This document shows, piece after piece, positions 5,801-13,264 of a stretch of DNA of 19,826 bases. The stretch lies in contig CAZJRB010000130.1 of NCBI GenBank assembly GCA_964547995.1, positions 1-19,826 on the forward strand. The letters run 5' to 3'. The DNA comes from CAZJRB01 sp964547995. Lineage in GTDB: Bacteria > Planctomycetota > Planctomycetia > Pirellulales > Thermoguttaceae. Each line of letters begins with the position of its first letter. Position 1 is the first letter of the stretch. The notes under the pieces were generated by a model. The model was not told where the DNA came from, ran no database searches, and saw nothing but the letters and a program-made list of their open reading frames with translations. The position numbers and the translations under genes are program-made.

Positions 5801-6832
5801 CGAGTTGGGCCGGTACCTTTTCCACTTGTTGGGCGACTCGGCGACCAGCAGGAACAGCACGCCGTCGTCGGCGATGATTTCGTCGGTGTGCTCGGTTCCC
5901 GCGTATGTCTTGATCGTCTTGCCGGTGGCGGCGTCGAGCACGCTCAGCGGGGCGTCGATCCCCAGGGTGACGTAAACGCGGTCGCCCAGGGCGACCAGGC
6001 GGCGCGGAAGCTGGTTCGGACCGCTCTTCAAGGGCCAAAGGTGCGTGTTCCACTCGTCGATCGGCCGCTTCCAGAGGATCGTGCCGTTGAAGGCGTCGCG
6101 GGCGATCAGCATCCACTTGGCCGGCAGCAGGATGGCGTCCCTGGGGCCCTCGTCCATGATGTAGAAAATCCGCCCGTTCGACGAAACCAGGGCGCTGAGG
6201 CTGGCCATGTGGTCGTGGTGCCGCGACCACCGCGGGCTGCCGACCCACTGGAGCCGCCGCGGCGGGCCGATGATCGTGTCGTGGGCCACCGCGTTGCCCG
6301 TCGCGTCGTGCATGTAGTGCGTCCACTCGTCCATCCCGGCCGGGCGGGGCTTGACGGTCTTCTTCCACTTGCCCTCTTGTTGGAGGTATGCAACACCGCC
6401 GGGGCACAGCACCCGCATGACCTCGTCCATGGATACCTTGCCGAGGTCTTCGGCCACGACGAGATTGACAAGATTGTCGATGTACGGCAGTCGCTCGTCC
6501 GTCAGGCGGTCGATCGAGACGTTGCCGTAGTTGCCCGCGTCCTGAACGGTTTTGCGGGCATTGGCAACATCGTCGGCCGTTGCAGCCAGGCCATGGACCA
6601 TGTAGCTGTCGTCCGGCCGAAGCGCCGCGGTCAGCTTGCCGTCGCCGCAGCCGACATGGACGATCAGCCCGCCCTTGACGCCCGTGGCATCGAGAATCTC
6701 ACGGGCCAGGGCCTTCTCGGCCCGGTTCGCGGCAACTTCGGCAGCACCGAGAACGCCTGCGCACACGGACGAAACCACAACAAGCAGCCCACACAAGTTC
6801 CATGAGCCGGCCGTTCGCATTTTCCTCGCCAT
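2864..6832 (-). CDS. Secreted methyltransferase-like / PQQ-type beta-propeller fusion protein
   Basis: A 1322-residue protein with a probable signal peptide (about residues 1-30, ending near LGA-AEV). Residues 45-150 look like a class I SAM methyltransferase fold: GCGDG at 61-65 is the glycine-rich loop and VLCPGGVAYL at 141-150 the late strand. From residue 165 (MDEWTHYMHDATGN) a PQQ-type propeller follows, with repeats such as GTILWKRPIDEW, GEVLWNKECRV and GKELWTSEPV. A linker at about 598-638 carries heptamer repeats, then a second propeller starts (DDWPTYRHDAQRSG). The last 180 residues after a Pro-rich hinge resemble a jelly-roll. The start has GGGAG seven bases upstream. It probably shares a transcript with the upstream HzsA-related gene, 106 bases away. 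Enzyme activity is unproven. Confidence 0.85.
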   Translation of the reverse strand: MARKMRTAGSWNLCGLLVVVSSVCAGVLGAAEVAANRAEKALAREILDATGVKGGLIVHVGCGDGKLTAALRPDDSYMVHGLAATADDVANARKTVQDAGNYGNVSIDRLTDERLPYIDNLVNLVVAEDLGKVSMDEVMRVLCPGGVAYLQQEGKWKKTVKPRPAGMDEWTHYMHDATGNAVAHDTIIGPPRRLQWVGSPRWSRHHDHMASLSALVSSNGRIFYIMDEGPRDAILLPAKWMLIARDAFNGTILWKRPIDEWNTHLWPLKSGPNQLPRRLVALGDRVYVTLGIDAPLSVLDAATGKTIKTYAGTEHTDEIIADDGVLFLLVAESPNKWKRYRPNSTYVWDNTGRANREWAWDRARRRLMAVRAGNGEVLWNKECRVAPLTLAADAERVFFYNGEKVVCLNRSSGKELWTSEPVLRKSSFPTGYGPTLVVHDGVVLLSVENRSMTAFSAADGKTLWTAPHHRGGHMSPDDMLIIDGLVWSGAVAGGGDSGVFTGRDIRTGKVKSEFPPDVNPPWFHHRCYRSRATDKYFIASRTGIEFIDLKAKHWDINHWVRGGCLYGFMPCNGLLYAPPHSCGCFLESKLFGFNALAAEPAESGKQKAESSEGSVRLERGPAYGKTLPQLAASSSQLSDDWPTYRHDAQRSGSSKTPVPADLKRTWQADLGGRLSSVAVAGGKVFVAAMDTHAVYALDAESGKKIWSYTVGGPVDSPPTIYQGRVLFGSADGWVYCLRAADGGLIWRFRAAPEERRVMAYEQLESAWPVSGSVLVHDDVVYCVAGRSAFLDGGMRLLRLDPKTGRQLSETVMDERDPETGKNLQADMKGQDMPVALPDVLSCDGRSVYMRAQAFDLEGVRRNIAPMKLGWQKRRKGDAPAESEDQAKIKDHLFSRSGFLDDSWFFRSYWIYGKAVDSNYGGWLRPGHFAPCGRLMVFDDARVYGFDRKPEYLCNASVQEYYLYGADREVTDESFQRVRAATGRINAASRKRGASSSDWATRKKFPLTDQNVAGFKWAQTCPAIQARAMVLADQTLFVAGPPDVVNEEQVFRNPDDPMIKAKLAAQTAALEGRMGGKLLAVSATDGKPVAAWELGAAPTFDGMAAAGGRLYLTTVDGKLLCLGGKGTPLAPAEDVELKTIDISVKPPPPLPKPAPSLAGDFAKVVRVRVTRSKLGYRLSANSKQLGLAVKKPPAPLRGKINLKGRLQCAGGEFKNGFFVFGDGPDEKNLVKCGLRFIQGKAVIVEGPLDGAVAGEKDLPLDENKVYEILVTIDLASGQVTMKTGKTTVTATLDRRPKSITHIGYAVLNAVTDFSPMETSTEAK
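4922..5030. repeat. Two tandem heptamer arrays inside a coding linker
   Basis: At 4922-4949 there are four 7-bp units (AAGCTGA, GAGCTGG, AAGCTGC, AAGCTGA). At 5003-5030 there are four more of another family (GCTTTCC, GCTTTCT, GCTTTCC, GCTTTCC). Both fall within the interdomain linker of the PQQ protein and keep its frame open, giving the translated segment AESGKQKAESSEGS and later LPQLAASSSQLS. Short 7-bp tandem arrays are known from cyanobacterial genomes (STRR sequences); the origin here is not known. Confidence 0.75.
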
Positions 6833-6938
6833 GTTTCTACTCCCTTCAGTTTCGCCGTAACCCGGCGATCAAGAGGATTCGGGTGTCGTGTTTCATACAG
6901 CCTCGTCACCAATGCCGTCGTCACCGGTACGGGCATTG

Positions 6939-9900
6939 TCAATCTACCGGGCCGGGGCGGACAATCCGCGGGGCCGTCTTGATCTTCGGGCGGATCGACA
7001 GCCAGTCGATGCCCTGAAAGACCGGGTCGTCGATCTCGCGGACCTCCTCGTCGCCGCGATAGGGACACATCGCGTCGACCCAGGCAATCAGCCGCCGCAG
7101 GCTCACCGGGTCGACCTTCACCTTGTTGTGCTTGCCGCTGGAAGCACGTTCGATCAGCCGGCTCTTGTACGAGAGCCGGGTCATCGGCTTCGTCGTCACG
7201 TAGGCCGCGGGATCGCGCTGGTGGTAGCCCTCGACCATAATCATGTCGGCGATGCCGAACCCCGGCGGCGGGTCTTTGGGTTTGTTATAGGCCCGTCCCC
7301 AAGCCGGTTTGCCTGTCAGAATCCAGTACGTCTCGTCGAACCCGAGGAAGCCGGGACGCGGGGTCATGTCGAACTTCTTGCGCCCCTCGCCGTCGCCCTG
7401 GTGGCAACGGCCGCAATACTTGTCCAAGACCGGGCGGACATAGCGGGCGAAGCTGACCGTGTCTTCGCCCCACGGCGGCGGCGTGATCTTGCGGGGCTCG
7501 CCGGCCATGGCCATGGTCGTCAGGGCCCCGGTGTCGGGAGTCTTGCTGTGCAACTCGTGGCAACCGAGGCAACCGCGCCGCTCGCCCGGCATCACGCCCG
7601 TAAAACTACGCATCGTCTGCAACGCGCGGTAGTTCTCGTCGAGCAACTGGAAGTGCAACGGTATACCCGACGGGGCCTGAAACGCCACCGACCCGTCCGA
7701 CTCGATCGGCACCGTGCCGAGGATCCGCTTGACGCCCTCCGACTGCACGCCGGAGACGACCGGGCCGGTCGATAGATACGGCCGCTTGTACCAGTAGGTG
7801 TACGTCTTGTGTTCGATCGTCAACAGGCGGAGGAACCGGGCCTTGTCCCGCAGCTCTTTCGGGGCGCCGTAATAGACGTTGTTGCTGTAGATGACGCCGT
7901 CGGCCGGCGAGAGACGCTCTTCGGCCTTCGGCCACGCCACGGTGTCGACCAGCACCGGCGGACGCAGGCGCGGCTTCAGCGGCATGGCGTAGAAAATGTT
8001 GTGGACGCCTTCGTAAATGAGTTCCCGGTTGCCGTCGGTGTCCATCAGGTAGAGAACGAACTTCCCGCCCCGGTCGGCCGAAACGAGGAAGTCCTTTTCC
8101 GACAGCGGATAGGGCGAGTAGTAGCCCCGGTAGCGGCCGCCGGCATGGTAGTCGGGCGATTCGACCGGATCGACCGGGCCGTTGCCCGACTCCGGCCACG
8201 CGACGTCGGCGGTCACCTTCGTCAGCCCGTCGGGAAAATTGAGCCCTTTGTCCGGATCGATGATGCCGACCGAGCCGGCGAACCAGTCGTGGTGGGCGCT
8301 GCCGGTGAACATCACGCGCCGGCTGCCGGGGATTTGCCGGGCGTCTTTCAACAAGTCCGGCCACACGCTCTGGTTTCCCCAAAACGTGTTCACCTGCGTC
8401 CCGTCCGGCCGCACGGTCCAAAGGCTCTGGATCCGCCACAGCGGCTTGTCGGTATATTCCCAGCGCGTGTAGATCACCCGGCCGTCGTTCATCACCGACG
8501 GCAGGTAGTCGGGCTCGTTGCCCCGGGAGATCAAGTAGATGTTCCGGCCGTCCCGGTCGCAGCGGGCCAGCACGAACGCGTTGGTCGGCGGCATGCAGCG
8601 GACGTACGTGTGGCCGCGGGTGGTCGAGAAAATGATGTGCTTCTCGTCGGGCAGGTAAATCGGATCGAAGTCGTCGTAGATGCCGCCGGTCAATTGCACC
8701 AGGCCCGTGCCGTCGACGTTGATCTCGTAGAGATGGAACGACTTCTCGTTGTGCGGCTTGAAGCAGAACAGGATCTTCCGGGCGTCGTACGAAACATCGG
8801 GCCGCCAGAAGGAACCGTGCAACGGCGGTTGCGGCATCAGTTGCTTCAGCTTGCCGGTGGGCGATAGACCTTCAAGAATCAACAGCCGGGCGCCGGGGAC
8901 GGCCATGTATCCGAGCTGATGGCGCGTCTCGTGGCGAGGTTCTCTGCCCGCCGGATACGGCATATCGACGTACAACAGCTTGTCGAAATCGACGGCGGGG
9001 TTCTTGAACATAATATCGCGTTTGACCGCCCGGACCTCGAAGTAGAGCCCGGGGTCCGGCGACTTCAGATCGGCGGCTTGCTTCGCCAGCGTGTCGAGTT
9101 CGGCCATCTCCTTGGCAAAGTCGACTTTGCCGCTATGGTCGGATGCGATCCGCTCGGCCAGCCCGCGGGCCCACTCGATTTCGCTTCGGATTCGCTCCGG
9201 CGAGGGCTTGCCGCCGGCCTGATGCAGCCAGTCGCGCTCCATCGCTACGCGGGCCTCGTCGGCCGTCAGGTTGCGGGTTTCCGGCGTCGACGGCGTGACG
9301 TACGGCGCGACCGGTTCGTGGGTTCGAGGCCGCTCGGCGATCAGGTCCTTGTGGCGATTGGCCTCGATGACAACCTCGAACGCTTCCGGCGAGGAACCCG
9401 CGGCGCCGAGCCGCTTCAGCTTCTCGTACTTCTGATGCAGCGCCTTGACCTCCTGCCACTTCTTCCGATCCCCCGGCGACAGCCGCTCCCATTGGTGGTC
9501 GGTCAGCGGCATGTACTCCAGCAGCGGCCCGATCAACCGCTCGACGACTTTCATGTCCACCGCGGCGTCTTTGCTCTTGAGATACTGCTCGGGGGTCATG
9601 CCGGTCAGCCGGGCGAAGGCGTGGTAGTCTTTCGACCAGCGAGCCTTCAACAGCTTCAGCGCATCGGCGGCAATCGGACCGCTGAGCAAAATCCCCTTGT
9701 CGACGAGGCTTTTTCGGGTATTGGCCAGCGCTTCGGCAAACGACTTGCCCGTCATGTTCAGTTCGCCGAGCCGCTTTTCGCGGGCGACGAGTTCCCGCTC
9801 CAGCCGCTTGCGGTACCGCTCGAGCGATGCCTGGCCGTTGCGGTAGAGCCGGCCGATCTCCTCCGGCGTCAGGGCGTCTTTGTAGATCCGCAGATCGTCC

Positions 9901-10562
9901 ATGGCGCCTTGAAAGCACTCGCCGCCGTTGGCCGAACCGATACATCCGGGCGCGGGACCGCCGGCGGTGATCGTGCCGGACCGCCCAAGCGAGCCGATTT
10001 CCTTCCCGTCGAGGTAGACTTGCATCCGCTTGCCGTCGAACGTCGCGGCGCAATGATGCCACAGCCCGTCAAGGACCTGTTCGGGCCGGATCCGGGCGTC
10101 GCATTCCACGTAACCGCTGATATTCAAGCCCAGGGAGAGGATCGTGCCGTTTCCCTGGAACGAGAACAACACCCGGTTGTCGCCGTCCTCCTTGCGGAAG
10201 ATTTCGTTGTATTGCTGGAAGCCGGTCGGCAAAACCCACGCGCTGAAGCTGATCTTGTCGAGCTTGCCGAAATTGGGTTTCCCCGGCACTCGCAGCTTGT
10301 GACTCCCCGAAAGGTTGATCGCATTGCCGAAGAGGCCCTCGGTCCTGGCCGGCGGCGCGCCCCCTTCCGGCGAAGCGTTGTTGCCGTTGCCGCTGGAATC
10401 GACGCAGACGCCCCCGGACGCCTCGTCGAACGTCCAGTAGGCGGTCAAAGGCTTGTCGATGGGAACTGGCCGGACCGAAGAGCGGTCCTCGGCGCCCGAA
10501 GGCCCTCCCGACAACCCAAACAACATCGCCCAAATGAGCCCGATGTAAATAGGGGGTTTCAT
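6939..10562 (-). CDS. LamG / HzsA-related dihaem cytochrome c protein
   Basis: A 1207-residue exported protein (signal peptide about 1-24, GPSGA-ED). Residues 38-245 form a LamG/concanavalin-like domain (AYWTFDEASGG to DDLRIYKDALTPEEIGRLY). A helical, charged stretch covers roughly 245-470. From about 560 the sequence resembles the propeller of hydrazine synthase alpha-subunit-related proteins (YDARKILFCFKPHNEKSFHL, DGTGLVQLTGG, HIIFSTTRGHTYVRC). Two c-type haem motifs follow: CLGCH at 998-1002 and CGRCH at 1050-1054. Nothing else in the window suggests anammox, so the name denotes homology only; electron transfer in the periplasm or at the cell surface is inferred. The start has AGGAG eight bases upstream and a promoter at 10602-10630. 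It is the first gene of a probable operon with the PQQ fusion. Confidence 0.87.
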   Translation of the reverse strand: MKPPIYIGLIWAMLFGLSGGPSGAEDRSSVRPVPIDKPLTAYWTFDEASGGVCVDSSGNGNNASPEGGAPPARTEGLFGNAINLSGSHKLRVPGKPNFGKLDKISFSAWVLPTGFQQYNEIFRKEDGDNRVLFSFQGNGTILSLGLNISGYVECDARIRPEQVLDGLWHHCAATFDGKRMQVYLDGKEIGSLGRSGTITAGGPAPGCIGSANGGECFQGAMDDLRIYKDALTPEEIGRLYRNGQASLERYRKRLERELVAREKRLGELNMTGKSFAEALANTRKSLVDKGILLSGPIAADALKLLKARWSKDYHAFARLTGMTPEQYLKSKDAAVDMKVVERLIGPLLEYMPLTDHQWERLSPGDRKKWQEVKALHQKYEKLKRLGAAGSSPEAFEVVIEANRHKDLIAERPRTHEPVAPYVTPSTPETRNLTADEARVAMERDWLHQAGGKPSPERIRSEIEWARGLAERIASDHSGKVDFAKEMAELDTLAKQAADLKSPDPGLYFEVRAVKRDIMFKNPAVDFDKLLYVDMPYPAGREPRHETRHQLGYMAVPGARLLILEGLSPTGKLKQLMPQPPLHGSFWRPDVSYDARKILFCFKPHNEKSFHLYEINVDGTGLVQLTGGIYDDFDPIYLPDEKHIIFSTTRGHTYVRCMPPTNAFVLARCDRDGRNIYLISRGNEPDYLPSVMNDGRVIYTRWEYTDKPLWRIQSLWTVRPDGTQVNTFWGNQSVWPDLLKDARQIPGSRRVMFTGSAHHDWFAGSVGIIDPDKGLNFPDGLTKVTADVAWPESGNGPVDPVESPDYHAGGRYRGYYSPYPLSEKDFLVSADRGGKFVLYLMDTDGNRELIYEGVHNIFYAMPLKPRLRPPVLVDTVAWPKAEERLSPADGVIYSNNVYYGAPKELRDKARFLRLLTIEHKTYTYWYKRPYLSTGPVVSGVQSEGVKRILGTVPIESDGSVAFQAPSGIPLHFQLLDENYRALQTMRSFTGVMPGERRGCLGCHELHSKTPDTGALTTMAMAGEPRKITPPPWGEDTVSFARYVRPVLDKYCGRCHQGDGEGRKKFDMTPRPGFLGFDETYWILTGKPAWGRAYNKPKDPPPGFGIADMIMVEGYHQRDPAAYVTTKPMTRLSYKSRLIERASSGKHNKVKVDPVSLRRLIAWVDAMCPYRGDEEVREIDDPVFQGIDWLSIRPKIKTAPRIVRPGPVD

Positions 10563-10601
10563 CGTCGCATCTCCTCGTTGTCTGGGCAGGGTATGCCATG
10601 C

Positions 10602-10630
10602 ATTATACGGGCAGAGTCAAGGTCCTTCAA
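10602..10630 (-). promoter_or_regulatory. Predicted sigma70 promoter of the HzsA-related/PQQ operon
   Basis: On the minus strand TTGAAG (10625-10630), a 17-base spacer and a perfect TATAAT (10602-10607). Transcription would begin near 10595, leaving a leader of about 33 bases to the ATG at 10562 with its AGGAG. It reads away from the truncated glycosyltransferase, so the operon does not depend on that gene. Confidence 0.68.
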
Positions 10631-10681
10631 GCGCCGAATCGACCCCGACGGCTAGCCCGGATTATTCGTGGGGGAGGTCGT

Positions 10682-11242
10682 TTAGCGGGCGGGCTTGCCC
10701 GCCGTTGCCTGGAGCTTGTCCCGATACTCGGAAGGAAACTGGCTCCTCTGCCACTCCGTGGGGCTGTAACCGGCGGTGCAGGTCTGCAGGTCGGCCAAGA
10801 GCATCGCGTTGCGGGCGCGTGCCCGCAATACGTTCAACTCCTTCGGCGGACGCTCCGGGCGGAAGTCCATCTCCGAGTTGTGGGCGCGGTAGAACCACTC
10901 GAAGTAGTTGATGATCGGACAGTCGTACAGGTCGGCCAGGAACAGCGTGGACCCGAAGCCGCTGTGCCCGACGACCAGATCGGGCCGGACCTCCGGGTGG
11001 GCCTTCATCGTCTCGTAGACGGCGTGGCTGTGCCAGGTGAAGTTCTCGAAAGAGCGGCTACAGTAGTGGGTCTGCTTCGTTGCCCCGCCGCGGATCGCGT
11101 ACTGAATGCGACGCACCCCCCGAGAGACACCCGGTTCCCGTTCCGAAACGAAAGTGCATTGAAACCCTTCGCGCTCGACCAGGTAGCCGGCAATATGCCC
11201 GAATTGTGCCGGGAAATTCTTGTGTACAAACAGAACGTGCAT
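10682..11242 (-). pseudogene. Glycosyltransferase family 4-like, C-terminal half missing
   Basis: The 186 residues match the N-terminal Rossmann half of a GT-B glycosyltransferase (MHVLFVHKNFPAQFGHIAGY, GGATKQTHYCSRSFEN, VGHSGFGSTLFLADL, FFEWFYR-like segment INYFEWFYRAHNSEMDFRPE). Members I know are around 400 residues; this frame stops after YRDKLQ, just before the C-terminal nucleotide-sugar-binding domain. The last residues (ATAGKPAR) are coded by a palindrome, GGCGGGC-AA-GCCCGCC on the minus strand, that occupies the breakpoint. No remainder of the gene was seen downstream before the HzsA promoter. It is probably inactive because the donor-binding half is absent, unless that half is supplied elsewhere. 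Confidence 0.75.
10688..10703. repeat. 16-bp palindrome at the glycosyltransferase breakpoint
   Basis: A perfect 7-bp stem (10688-10694 with 10697-10703) with a two-base TT spacer. It forms the last codons of the truncated gene, so it marks where the original coding sequence was lost. It may act as a terminator by default, but there is no T-tract. Confidence 0.7.
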
Positions 11243-11292
11243 GACAGACAGGTTGGCCGAGACGGGTTCATGGTTGGCGACAGTTCCGAGGT

Positions 11293-11312
11293 TCTCCGTA
11301 TATTAACGGAGA
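11293..11312. promoter_or_regulatory. Inverted repeat upstream of the truncated glycosyltransferase
   Basis: TCTCCGT (11293-11299) and ACGGAGA (11306-11312) flank a six-base AT centre, 50 bases upstream of the glycosyltransferase ATG. The AT centre reads TAATAT on the minus strand and could include a -10 box, which would make this an operator or promoter of the old gene. Function is a guess. Confidence 0.3.
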
Positions 11313-11405
11313 TGGACCGTATCATCAAGTCGCCACGAGGCTTGGCTCTTCCTCAGCACGGGCATGTTGGCCACGGGGTTCGCCTTGTGCCATGCCGCGT
11401 GTGCC

Positions 11406-11443
11406 CGTGAAGGGCAAGCCGGGTGTGCGGCTTGTGCTTCACG
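11406..11443. repeat. Strong 38-base hairpin
   Basis: CGTGAAG (11406-11412) pairs with CTTCACG (11437-11443) and CAAGCCG (11415-11421) with CGGCTTG (11428-11434), separated by a 2x2 internal loop and closed by a six-base loop. Fourteen base pairs in total. It lies about 230 bases downstream of the stop codon of the 529-residue gene on its strand. Confidence 0.7.
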
Positions 11444-11480
11444 TTGAGTATCACGCGGGTCGTAGGCATTTGCCGATCCT

Positions 11481-11501
11481 TACGCTGAAGCGTGCAGCGT
11501 A
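11481..11501. repeat. Hairpin with 7-bp stem
   Basis: TACGCTG (11481-11487) and CAGCGTA (11495-11501) flank a seven-base loop. One of a series of stems between the unknown gene and the glycosyltransferase remnant. Confidence 0.55.
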
Positions 11502-11670
11502 GGCTTGGTCCTGTGATCGCTGCGCTATGCGTGCGCGTTGATCGTCGCTACGGGACGTTTCTTGGTCAAATTGTCAAGGAGCTTGTTGCTCGCTGGCGTT
11601 CAAACGCCAAGCAAGTCAGTCGTTTTCTAGGGTACTTGGTTCGTGAAAGTTGTTGTAAATGAGTCAAGTT

Positions 11671-13260
11671 TTATGCTGCGTGGTTGAGTTGGGGCATGGC
11701 GTCGTAGACTTCGCGGAGGATGCGGCGCATTGGTGCATCGAGAAATGATCGATTACATTGTGTGGCCAACGGGCGTATGACGCACGATGCGCTGGTCGTG
11801 AAGAACGTCGCGATGTGAATCCCGTGTTCCGTGACCTCGTAACGGTGTGTCTTCGGAATGCGCCGAATCAAACCGCGGAGTCGCAAGCGTCGTAGTTGAT
11901 ACGTCATCTGGCCGGCGGTGAATTCAGCCGGGGCTTTGCCCAGCAGGGGCGCGACACAGTCGCGCAGTTCGCGATTGGAAAAGCCACGCGGCAACAGACG
12001 AAATACCAACAACGCCAAGAATACTGCCAACACCGTCGGGTCGCCGAAACGCATTCCGCTCGCACGCTGGCCGTCAACCTCCATCGGTTGCGTCAACTCC
12101 TCAAAGGCCGATTCGCCCATCGCCGGATCGTGAGATATCTGTTGGATGTTCAAAAGACGTCGGTTGGCTTGAAAGCCGACTGCCCGCAGTGCAGGCAGAT
12201 TGTGTAACCGGCGAGGGATGTCGAAATCGCGAGTGTTATTGATGGTCGTTTCGGTCCGCAGCGCGCGGCCTTCCTTATGGTATTGCTTGATGCGGGAACG
12301 TTTGTAGTCAATGTGAAGCGTGGGTGTGACCCCTTCGGTGATCACCCGCGTGCGGAAACGGCTTGGCGTATTCCGCTGGATACGGCGATTGAAGATCAGT
12401 TGGACTTTTTCCGGCCGCCCGGCGTCGAGGTTTTCTCGAATCACCTGTTCGAAGAAAATGCGACCACTGACGGGCCGGTCAAGCACCTGTGTCAGCGCAA
12501 ATTCGGCTTGAAGGATCGAAACGTCGTAGCGGTAGCCGGCCTTGCGGTCTTTGGCCGTAAAGGGATGGGGCAGCCGTCGTAGCCACTTACGCAACAGCCG
12601 GTCAATCTTTGCCGCGGAGAGTCTGTCGCAGATAGCCTGAAGCTGCTTCGGGGCGTCGCAGGAGAGGACACCGTTGTCCAACGCTTCGAAGTCGATGCCC
12701 TTTTGCGCCAGTTGCCGCTTGGCGTATTCGTGTCCGTTGATGCAAAGCCGGGCGGTGTATGGAAAATAGGAACAGAACTTCAGGAAAAAGGGTCCGAAAT
12801 CTTTGTCGATGCAGTAGAAATAGTAGTGATTGACTATGGCCGTCGAGTAGACCAGCCACGGATAGGTCAGTCCGGTTGTGGGGTCACGACGTTTCTCCGT
12901 GCGCCAGACGGGGGCCTTTTCCTGGGCCTTGCCGATGAAGACCACGCCTTCACGCTTCTTGAATTTGGCATAGCGAGCCAAGGCCACGTCGTCTTTGCGC
13001 TGATTCTTCTGAAAGGGGACGATTTCGATGCCGTTGTCTTTGGCAAAGCGTTCAATGCTGCTGACGAACGCACGAGTCATCGGGGCCATCAGTTGCGAGC
13101 TAGCAAAGGTGTTGCCCCGGTGGAAGCGAAAAAAGGCGGCCGCCCCTCGGTCATGCTGTAATCGAGGTTGATAGACGTTCAAGTACATGCGGTCGATTCC
13201 TTCGACTTCCAGGACGACATGATCCTTGATGACATCAGCCACGGATTTTGGTATACTCAT
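11671..13260 (-). CDS. Unrecognised 529-residue protein with C-terminal winged helix; possible mobile-element protein
   Basis: No named family can be assigned. From memory, close relatives beginning MSIPxSVADV and containing IDRMYLNVY occur as hypothetical proteins in many unrelated environmental bacteria. Visible features: residues 60-125 with FIGKAQEK and WRTEKRRDP; an aromatic core at 143-175 (NHYYFYCIDKDFGPFFLKFC, then INGHEY); a basic central part at 285-350 (RFRTRVITEG, YKRSRIKQYHKEGRALRTET); and a winged-helix-like segment at about 425-485 (MTYQLRRLRLRGLIRRIPKT, then HRYEVTEHG). There is no DDE, HUH or serine-recombinase motif I can identify and no signal peptide. The ATG has GGAG seven bases upstream, but that site is paired in a leader RNA. 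The protein is likely to bind nucleic acid; transposition or autoregulation is conjecture. Confidence 0.8.
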   Translation of the reverse strand: MSIPKSVADVIKDHVVLEVEGIDRMYLNVYQPRLQHDRGAAAFFRFHRGNTFASSQLMAPMTRAFVSSIERFAKDNGIEIVPFQKNQRKDDVALARYAKFKKREGVVFIGKAQEKAPVWRTEKRRDPTTGLTYPWLVYSTAIVNHYYFYCIDKDFGPFFLKFCSYFPYTARLCINGHEYAKRQLAQKGIDFEALDNGVLSCDAPKQLQAICDRLSAAKIDRLLRKWLRRLPHPFTAKDRKAGYRYDVSILQAEFALTQVLDRPVSGRIFFEQVIRENLDAGRPEKVQLIFNRRIQRNTPSRFRTRVITEGVTPTLHIDYKRSRIKQYHKEGRALRTETTINNTRDFDIPRRLHNLPALRAVGFQANRRLLNIQQISHDPAMGESAFEELTQPMEVDGQRASGMRFGDPTVLAVFLALLVFRLLPRGFSNRELRDCVAPLLGKAPAEFTAGQMTYQLRRLRLRGLIRRIPKTHRYEVTEHGIHIATFFTTSASCVIRPLATQCNRSFLDAPMRRILREVYDAMPQLNHAA

Positions 13261-13264
13261 TTGA

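Larger units (their letters stand above)
11243..11670. other. Hairpin-rich intergenic region downstream of the 529-residue gene
   Basis: No gene was recognised in these 428 bases. Besides the hairpins listed separately at 11406-11443 and 11481-11501, there is a small one at 11594-11609 (TGGCGT with ACGCCA) and an AT-centred inverted repeat at 11293-11312. The density of stems immediately 3' of the unknown gene suggests either a structured 3' untranslated RNA or the end of a mobile element. Confidence 0.55.

Noticed and set aside
4503..6407. A 634-codon minus-strand frame overlapping the PQQ gene
   Set aside because: Arg/Pro/Gly-rich, out of frame with the real gene, and without similarity to anything I know.
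2750..6805. A 1351-codon open frame on the plus strand, antisense to the PQQ protein
   Set aside because: It is rich in Arg, Gly, Asp and Val with no domain, signal peptide or ribosome binding site. It is the antisense shadow that high-GC codon use produces opposite a long real gene; the minus strand shows clear propeller repeats.
8919..10655. A 578-codon plus-strand frame opposite the HzsA-related gene
   Set aside because: Same composition bias and no recognisable domain. The opposite strand has LamG and CxxCH motifs.
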